Part shown: positions 16,420 through 20,704 of the stretch, in pieces | Numbering within the stretch: the stretch's first letter is position 1 | Layout of the letters: each line of letters starts with the position of its first letter | Assembly (NCBI GenBank): GCA_964506935.1 | Contig: CAZDOD010000034.1 | Coordinates: 1-20,704, forward strand | From: CAZDOD01 sp964506935 | GTDB lineage: Bacteria; Desulfobacterota; Zymogenia; Zymogenales; Zymogenaceae | DNA: 20,704 nt | Direction of reading: 5' to 3' | Notes under the pieces: model-generated | The model's input: only the letters and a program-made list of their open reading frames with translations | The model's database searches: none | Told to the model about the DNA's origin: nothing | Program-made: the position numbers and the translations under genes

Positions 16420-16451
16420 ATGGCCGTTCTGATCAAAAACGGAACGGCCAT
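16420..16451. terminator. Perfect 10-bp inverted repeat between convergent genes
   Basis: ATGGCCGTTC (16420-16429) and GAACGGCCAT (16442-16451) form a perfect 10-bp stem with a 12-base loop, placed between the ends of two convergent genes (16335 and 16473). No T run follows on either strand, so intrinsic termination is not certain; it could block read-through or act as a transcript-end stabiliser. Just upstream, GAAAATCTTATAAT-like sequence occurs twice (about 16354-16367 and 16379-16392). Confidence 0.4.
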
Positions 16452-16472
16452 AGAATTGAGAGCAGGAGTTTT

Positions 16473-16961
16473 TTACTCAAGCGACTCCCGCTCTTTTTTT
16501 ATCTCGTAGACCTTGTCCAGATCGTCAAGTTGTCTATAGATTTTTTCGAGGTCATTCAGGATAAACCCCGCCTCTTCTATCCTCCCGACCTCCTTTAAAA
16601 GACCGTAAAGATCCCACATCTGTATCGCAAGGTCTTCCAAGAATACATTTCCCTCACCCAGCTTGAGGGCGTAATCCAACGCCTCGAAGTATGTATCTAT
16701 CGCCGCATCCGCATTGTTGTCCAGATAATAAGCCCTGGCTATGTAGGGATATACGGCGAAGGCTGAATAGGTGTATCCCGCCTCATCGTAATAATCCCTC
16801 GATTTTTTGAATTCTATTATGGCAAGTGATGTTTTCCCCTCGTCGAGGAGTTTTTTTCCATAGTTCATGGAGGACTCGCCGTCTTTTGCATAAGGATTTA
16901 TGGTAACGCACGATACAGAAACGAGAAATAGAATAGCTGCGAAAATGATACTTTTTTTCAT
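16473..16961 (-). CDS. Small TPR-like lipoprotein
   Basis: A 162-residue protein with a classic lipoprotein signal peptide: MKKS, hydrophobic core, and VSVSC with Cys18. The mature part is alpha-helical with TPR-like spacing: GKKLLDEGKTSLAIIEFKKS, YPYIARAYYLDNNADAAIDTY and LKEVGRIEEAGFILNDLEK, giving about three repeats. No enzyme motif is present. It starts 9 bases after the stop of the HesA/ThiF-like gene, with GAGG 7 bases before the ATG, so the two are almost certainly cotranscribed. The protein would sit on the periplasmic side while its upstream partner is cytoplasmic, so a direct joint function is not obvious. The hairpin at 16420-16451 lies just after its stop. Confidence 0.82.
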   Translation of the reverse strand: MKKSIIFAAILFLVSVSCVTINPYAKDGESSMNYGKKLLDEGKTSLAIIEFKKSRDYYDEAGYTYSAFAVYPYIARAYYLDNNADAAIDTYFEALDYALKLGEGNVFLEDLAIQMWDLYGLLKEVGRIEEAGFILNDLEKIYRQLDDLDKVYEIKKERESLE

Positions 16962-16970
16962 AGGATTTCC

Positions 16971-17849
16971 TCAGAGTTTAAAAATTTCAAATGTCATGTT
17001 CTCCAAATCAATAAACAGGAGCTGTCCCCTTAAACTCCCACCCACTCCACAGAGGACCTTAACGGCTTCCATAGACTGGATAGCCGCAACAGTCCCGACG
17101 ATGCCCGGAAGGTTGCCCAATGTCACCTCCACACCCGTATCGGGTAGCTCCTTTTGTGGTCCGTAGATAGCGTCGTAACCTTTATCTTCAGGGAAAATCG
17201 TAGACACCTGGCCGACAAAACCCGCCACCGAGCCGTGTACGACCGGCACCCCGACCGCCTTCGCCGCCCTACCAAGGGCGAAACGCGAAGATATATTGTC
17301 CATGGCGTCTATTGCGGCGTCCTTCCCCTCAAGGATTTTTACCAATTCACCCTCCCCAACGCGGCTTCCTATGACTTCTATAGAAACCGAAGAATTTATC
17401 CTCTCGATCTCTTTTGCCGCCACTTCAACCTTCGTTTTCCCGATATTATCCTCATACGAAAATTCCTGGCGGTTTAGATTGTCCTCTGAAAAAACATCTC
17501 CGTCCACCAATGTCAAACCCCCCACTCCCACGCGGGAGAGATTTCGAGCTATCGCCCCCCCCAGTCCCCCCATCCCGATAATAACGACGACAGATTTGAG
17601 GAGCTTGATCTGGCCTTCCGCCCCGATAGAGCCGTAGTTACGAAGATACCTCTCGGGCACGATCCCCGAGGCCAGCGCCATGATCTCAACCTCCCTCTGG
17701 GGCACCTGATGAATCCTTGACGCCTCTCTCAATGAATCAAGGCCTATCGCCATACTCAATGATCCATCAGGCAATCTAACCTCTCTCGATGACCTTTTAA
17801 TGGTTTTTAATAGGGATTTCGTATTGAGGTCACCCCGGATTTTGGACAT
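16971..17849 (-). CDS. HesA/MoeB/ThiF-family adenylating enzyme lacking the usual cysteines
   Basis: A 292-residue E1-like protein. The frame opens earlier (17912), but that start lies inside the preceding terminator hairpin; the ATG at 17849 has AGGT 7 bases upstream. Residues 1-85 form a helical N-terminal extension (SREVRLPDGS, VPQREVEIMALASGIVPERY). The ATP-binding core follows: VVVIIGMGGLGGAIARNL (GxGGxG at about 92-97), TLVDGDVF, NLNRQ (Arg127), GKTKVEVA and DAMDN (184-185). The C-terminus LPGIVGTVAAIQSMEAVKVL is typical of the family. Known members adenylate the C-terminal glycine of MoaD/ThiS-like ubiquitin-fold proteins. The whole protein has a single cysteine (about residue 267), so it lacks both the two CxxC zinc pairs of MoeB and the catalytic crossover-loop cysteine; it is closest to HesA-type enzymes. 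No MoaD/ThiS-like partner gene is in the window. Confidence 0.87.
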   Translation of the reverse strand: MSKIRGDLNTKSLLKTIKRSSREVRLPDGSLSMAIGLDSLREASRIHQVPQREVEIMALASGIVPERYLRNYGSIGAEGQIKLLKSVVVIIGMGGLGGAIARNLSRVGVGGLTLVDGDVFSEDNLNRQEFSYEDNIGKTKVEVAAKEIERINSSVSIEVIGSRVGEGELVKILEGKDAAIDAMDNISSRFALGRAAKAVGVPVVHGSVAGFVGQVSTIFPEDKGYDAIYGPQKELPDTGVEVTLGNLPGIVGTVAAIQSMEAVKVLCGVGGSLRGQLLFIDLENMTFEIFKL

Positions 17850-17885
17850 ATACATTACCTGTACAATTTCGAGGTGGGACAGAAC

Positions 17886-17924
17886 AAAAAAATGGGGGAA
17901 GGAAGTTTGCACTTCCCTTCCCCC
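17886..17924 (-). terminator. Strong intrinsic terminator after the OmpA-domain gene
   Basis: On the minus strand a GC-rich stem pairs GGGGGAAGG-AAGT with ACTTCCTTCCCCC (17924-17911 with 17906-17894, one bulged G, 4-base loop) and is followed by ATTTTTTT (17893-17886). This is a textbook Rho-independent terminator 20 bases after the stop at 17944. It separates the lipoprotein pair from the ThiF-like gene. Confidence 0.88.
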
Positions 17925-17943
17925 TTACAAGAACGTGTATGAA

Positions 17944-18567
17944 TTATCTGTAGATAATCTCGAACTCAACTCTTCTGTTCTTGATACGACCAGCTTCTGT
18001 AGCATTGCTCTCTGCCGGCATATACTCACCCCAACTTACGGTTGTGAGTCTTTCCTCGGGTACCTCATAGAGGACGAGCGTATCTTTTACTGCGTCGGCC
18101 CTCTTCTGACCCAGCCAGCAGTTATACTTCTCGGTTCCGATGGAACAGCAGTGACCCTGTACCTCAACATTGACATCTTCATATCTGAGCATGGTATCTG
18201 CCATATGATAGAGGACGGGATAGTAAACAGGCCTGATGTAATACTTATCAAAGTCGAAATAAATGACCTTACAGAGCTTAAGCTTGTCAACGCCTTCTGC
18301 AATCATCTCATTGGCTTTTGCAAGATGGCTCCTGAAGCGGTCGATTTTAAGTTCGTTAAGATGATGTTCCGCAAACTCCAATTCGGCCTCGGCAATGGCG
18401 TACTCGACAGGAGTACAATCTTTCATACCCATTGCCGTTGCCTTTTCAAAATCGGCTTTTGCTGCATTTAGTGCATCATAGCTGGGACCGGAGGTAACTC
18501 CTCCACACCCCACAAGAAGAGCCAATGCAGCAGCAGCCATAATAGCTACAAGGACTTTACCCTTCAT
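17944..18567 (-). CDS. OmpA-domain (Pal-like) lipoprotein with atypical GHCC motif
   Basis: A 207-residue lipoprotein: signal peptide with LLVGC (Cys21), a helical segment (about 30-97) rich in Ala and Glu, and a C-terminal OmpA/Pal domain (about 100-207). Domain marks are VIYFDFDKYYIRP, VEVQGHC, YNCWLGQKRADAV (Arg156), LTTVSWGE and GRIKNRRVEFEI. OmpA domains bind the diaminopimelate of peptidoglycan through an Asp in GHTDxxG and an Arg in the LSxxRA helix. Here the Arg is kept but the Asp position is Cys141 (GHCCSIG). The protein has six cysteines, five of them in the mature periplasmic part besides Cys21. GGAGG lies 9 bases before the ATG. It follows the small lipoprotein gene by 19 bases, and a strong terminator lies after it. 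Confidence 0.88.
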   Translation of the reverse strand: MKGKVLVAIMAAAALALLVGCGGVTSGPSYDALNAAKADFEKATAMGMKDCTPVEYAIAEAELEFAEHHLNELKIDRFRSHLAKANEMIAEGVDKLKLCKVIYFDFDKYYIRPVYYPVLYHMADTMLRYEDVNVEVQGHCCSIGTEKYNCWLGQKRADAVKDTLVLYEVPEERLTTVSWGEYMPAESNATEAGRIKNRRVEFEIIYR

Positions 18568-18586
18568 TTATAGTTACCTCCATTTT

Positions 18587-18904
18587 TTAATACATCATGG
18601 CGAGGCAAGGTGATACGGCCCTTGGTGGTGCAGCTAAAGCTGCATCGGCCATACTCTTGGACTTATTTGCCCATTCCAACGCCTGACACCAGTCACAATC
18701 TCCAGCGACCTCCTTGGCACCACCTAGATATGCCTTGGCACTGGCGGTCTCATAAGGTGCGTTGGTTATTGTACCCTTCGCATCACACTGCGCTACTGCA
18801 GCATCAGCGCCAGCGATTGAGCTCTTCGCCTGGGAAAAGCAACAACCAGCAGCCAACGATGCCGCAAAAGCTACTATCAAAATACCTACAAAAATTCTCC
18901 TCAT
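18587..18904 (-). CDS. Small cysteine-rich lipoprotein, DUF4398-like helical
   Basis: A 105-residue exported lipoprotein. The ATG at 18904 is chosen because the upstream GTG (18916) lies inside the full-length Shine-Dalgarno AAGGAGGTGA (18922-18913). The signal peptide ends at SLAAGC with Cys21, followed by a second Cys22. The mature part is an Ala-rich helical hairpin pattern (AKSSIAGADAAVAQ, AKAYLGGAKEVAG, ALEWANKSKSMADAAL), like the DUF4398 modules often found next to or fused to OmpA-domain lipoproteins. Further cysteines at 40, 70, 73 and 100 could form disulfides in the periplasm. It is the first gene of the pair with the OmpA-domain lipoprotein. Family assignment is by pattern only. 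Confidence 0.8.
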   Translation of the reverse strand: MRRIFVGILIVAFAASLAAGCCFSQAKSSIAGADAAVAQCDAKGTITNAPYETASAKAYLGGAKEVAGDCDWCQALEWANKSKSMADAALAAPPRAVSPCLAMMY

Positions 18905-18912
18905 CAGGTTTT

Positions 18913-18922
18913 TCACCTCCTT
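18913..18922 (-). promoter_or_regulatory. Full-length Shine-Dalgarno that decides the start
   Basis: AAGGAGGTGA on the minus strand is the complete complement of the 16S rRNA tail. It covers the alternative GTG start at 18916 and therefore points to the ATG at 18904, 8 bases after its end. It implies strong translation. Confidence 0.75.
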
Positions 18923-18988
18923 TCAAGGATACGTTAAAAATCGGCCTTCTTAAAAACCTAAATAAATAGAAAAGCTAATTGTGGACTT

Positions 18989-19017
18989 ATATTATTATAA
19001 CGCCTCCACTTTGTCAA
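18989..19017 (-). promoter_or_regulatory. sigma70-like promoter for the lipoprotein pair
   Basis: On the minus strand a perfect -35 TTGACA (19017-19012) and -10 TAATAT (18994-18989, 4 of 6) are 17 bases apart, in AT-rich sequence. The transcript would start near 18982 and carry a leader of about 78 bases with the strong ribosome binding site. Confidence 0.65.
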
Positions 19018-19157
19018 TAAAAAAGATTGGCCTAAATTAGATTTTTTTAATATTTTTGCTTATTTAAAATAGCAGAAATAACAACCACATATAGTATATT
19101 CTATTACAAAAAAACAATATGTAGTATTAAAACCCTTCAAAACAGCAAGAAATATGG

Positions 19158-20051
19158 TTAGTTGCCCTTTTTTTCGGCCTCCCACCCCTTTACTAATGCA
19201 TCAATTTCCAAAAGTTGCTTCAAAATCCGCCCCAAATCACTCAAATATAGCTGATTTGTTGCATCACAGAGCGCAGACGGGGGATCGGGGTGGACCTCCA
19301 TAAAGATACCATCGACACCAACCGCCACGGCGCCACGAGCGAGATACGGGATTAATTCCCTGTCACCCCCCGTGATATTACCCCCGGCTCCGGGAAGCTG
19401 GACGCTGTGGGTGGCATCAAACACGACCGCGGGGTGCTCGTCGGCCGAAAGCCTCCTTGAGGCGCCCGATCCACTCGCAACAAGCCCTCCCCTCATTATA
19501 GGAAAGGAGCGAAAATCGACTACCAGATTATTATATCCGAAAGTCACCCCCCTCTCAGTGATGATTACATCTCTGTTTCCGGTGCTCTCGATCTTCTCGA
19601 TAATAGAGACCACATCGTGGGGCGCCAAAAACTGGCCCTTCTTGATATTTACCGGCTTTTGGGTCATGCCGCATTTTAGGAGCAAATCGGTCTGCCGACA
19701 TAAAAAGGCGGGTATCTGCAAGATATCGAGGACTTCGGCGGCCCTGTCGACCTCATCAATAGAATGGACATCGGACAATATCGGAATCCCGACCTTGTCT
19801 TTGACCTTTTTAAGGATCGAGAGCCCTTCAGAAATCCCGGGGCCCCTCGGAGAAGCTATACTGGTTCTGTTGGCCTTGTCATAAGATGATTTATATATAT
19901 ACGGTATTTTGAGGGAATCGCAAATCTCCTTTATTTTACCCGCGGTCTCAACGGCCAACGCCTCACCCTCTATGACGCAGGGGCCAGCGAAGAGGACGAA
20001 GGGATTTCCCCCCCCTATTGATATATCGCCGATATGAACTCTTCTCGTCAT
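19158..20051 (-). CDS. kdsA: 3-deoxy-D-manno-octulosonate 8-phosphate synthase, metal-dependent type
   Basis: A 297-residue KdsA, which condenses phosphoenolpyruvate with arabinose 5-phosphate to Kdo 8-phosphate for lipopolysaccharide core synthesis. Diagnostic segments are KSSYDKANRTS (54-64), PRGPGI, IPAFLCRQTDLL (113-125), NIKKGQFLAP, TERGVTFGYNNLVVDFR (165-181) and DATHSVQLPG. Cys25 in FAGPCVIE stands where metal-independent enzymes (E. coli) have Asn. With His215, Glu252 and Asp263 it completes the four metal ligands known from the Aquifex enzyme, so this is the metal-dependent class. The ATG overlaps the pyrG stop by four bases (ATGA), indicating translational coupling. The usual kdsD/kdsC/lpt genes do not follow. 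No clear terminator follows its stop. Confidence 0.97.
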   Translation of the reverse strand: MTRRVHIGDISIGGGNPFVLFAGPCVIEGEALAVETAGKIKEICDSLKIPYIYKSSYDKANRTSIASPRGPGISEGLSILKKVKDKVGIPILSDVHSIDEVDRAAEVLDILQIPAFLCRQTDLLLKCGMTQKPVNIKKGQFLAPHDVVSIIEKIESTGNRDVIITERGVTFGYNNLVVDFRSFPIMRGGLVASGSGASRRLSADEHPAVVFDATHSVQLPGAGGNITGGDRELIPYLARGAVAVGVDGIFMEVHPDPPSALCDATNQLYLSDLGRILKQLLEIDALVKGWEAEKKGN

Positions 20052-20704
20052 CTCGTGGCAGCCTCGATGAACGATACGAAGAGCGGATGCGGCTCCATCG
20101 GCTTGGATTTGAACTCAGGGTGAAATTGACACCCCAAAAACCATTTGTGATCGGGTATCTCGATAATCTCGACAAGATCTCTCTGGGGATTGATCCCCGA
20201 GATGAGAATCCCCTTTTCTTCTACCTCCTTGCGGTATTTGTTGTTGAACTCGTACCTGTGACGGTGTCTCTCCATGATGGAGGAGGTCTTATATGATTTG
20301 TATGCAAAACTGTCATTTACGAGTGCACACTCATAGGCGCCGAGGCGCATCGTTCCCCCCATCTTATCTATATTTTTTTGATCAGGCATGAGGTCTATGA
20401 TCGGACAGTTTGTTTTTGGATTGAACTCGGTGGAATTGGCGTCATCAAAGCCGCACTCCGAGCGTAAAAATTCACACATCGCAAGCTGCATCCCAAGGCA
20501 TATACCGAAATAGGGTATATTATTTTTTCGTGCATATCCCGCAGCCGCTATCTTCCCCTCTATCCCCCTTGAACCGAATCCCCCCGGCACCAAGATCCCG
20601 TCTGAACCCAAAAGCAGGGCACCCGGATCTTTCTTTTCGAGCTCCTCGGCGTCGACGTAGTTAAGATTTACTTTTCTCTCGTTCGCAATCCCTCCGTGAA
20701 TCAA
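20048..20704 (-). CDS. pyrG: CTP synthase, C-terminal glutaminase part (5' end off window)
   Basis: The visible 218 residues are the end of CTP synthase; the amidoligase domain lies beyond the window, and the first visible residues (HGGIANERKVN) are internal. The class I glutamine amidotransferase domain is complete: GGFGSRGIEGK for the oxyanion region, FGICLGMQ with nucleophile Cys69 of the visible part, and FHPEF with His195 and Glu197. MRLGAYEC and RHRHRYEFN are family signatures for CTP synthase. The enzyme makes CTP from UTP, ATP and glutamine, the last step of pyrimidine nucleotide synthesis; CTP is also needed to activate Kdo, so pairing with kdsA makes metabolic sense. The two genes overlap by 4 bases. 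Confidence 0.96.
   Translation of the reverse strand: MIHGGIANERKVNLNYVDAEELEKKDPGALLLGSDGILVPGGFGSRGIEGKIAAAGYARKNNIPYFGICLGMQLAMCEFLRSECGFDDANSTEFNPKTNCPIIDLMPDQKNIDKMGGTMRLGAYECALVNDSFAYKSYKTSSIMERHRHRYEFNNKYRKEVEEKGILISGINPQRDLVEIIEIPDHKWFLGCQFHPEFKSKPMEPHPLFVSFIEAATR

Noticed and set aside
17850..17912. Upstream extension of the ThiF-like gene to 17912
   Set aside because: That start would sit within the terminator hairpin of the previous unit and has no ribosome site; ATG 17849 has AGGT at good spacing.
19084..19125. ACCACATAT...ATATGTAGT near-inverted repeat downstream of kdsA
   Set aside because: One mismatch, 24-base AT-rich spacer and a generally AT-rich setting; chance is a sufficient explanation.
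1..20704. Mobile elements, CRISPR arrays, tRNA or rRNA genes
   Set aside because: I found no transposase or integrase motif, no regularly spaced repeats, no cloverleaf with a CCA-type acceptor and no conserved rRNA sequence.

Overview
The window (20,704 bases) is a densely coded piece of a Gram-negative bacterial chromosome. It holds 17 protein genes, two of them cut by the window ends. I see no rRNA, tRNA, CRISPR array, insertion sequence, integrase or phage gene. Gram-negative character is inferred from KdsA (Kdo for lipopolysaccharide), an OmpA/Pal-type lipoprotein, a SPOR-domain lipoprotein and three further proteins with lipoprotein signal peptides. Heavy use of ATA (Ile) and AGG (Arg) codons, a metal-dependent type KdsA and a lone CoxE-type VWA protein would fit a Desulfobacterota-like (former deltaproteobacterial) lineage, but that placement is a weak inference.

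Layout. (1) 1-3535: a flavoprotein of the phytoene-desaturase/CrtISO type (minus, C-terminus off the window) diverges from an LsrF-type class I aldolase followed by a zinc-dependent medium-chain dehydrogenase. Two near-consensus sigma70-like promoters lie back to back between them. (2) 3793-5172: a CoxE-type VWA protein on the minus strand, convergent with the dehydrogenase. (3) 5524-10490: polA with all three domains intact, overlapping a SPOR plus beta-propeller lipoprotein, then an alpha/beta hydrolase. (4) 10563-15085, minus strand: a CapA-type metallophosphatase lipoprotein, a HerA-like ATPase with a coiled-coil tail, and a TPR protein with its own promoter. (5) 15352-16335: a divergent, unrecognised lipoprotein with a possible caspase-fold His/Cys pair and a long structured leader. 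(6) 16473-17849, minus: a HesA/MoeB/ThiF-family adenylating enzyme without the usual cysteines, followed 9 bases later by a small TPR-like lipoprotein. (7) 17944-18904, minus: a cysteine-rich small lipoprotein and an OmpA-domain lipoprotein, bounded by a good promoter and a strong intrinsic terminator. (8) 19158-20704, minus: pyrG (5' end off the window) overlapping kdsA by 4 bases.

How the genes fit together. Most of the window is housekeeping (DNA repair and replication, CTP, Kdo) or cell envelope: six proteins carry lipoprotein signals, several with peptidoglycan-associated or scaffold domains. No classical multi-gene defence or secretion system is evident. The parts most worth a second look are the His/Cys lipoprotein at 15352-16335, the cysteine-poor E1-like enzyme paired with a lipoprotein, the OmpA-domain protein in which the peptidoglycan-binding Asp is a Cys, the aldolase-dehydrogenase pair, and the CapA/HerA-like pair.
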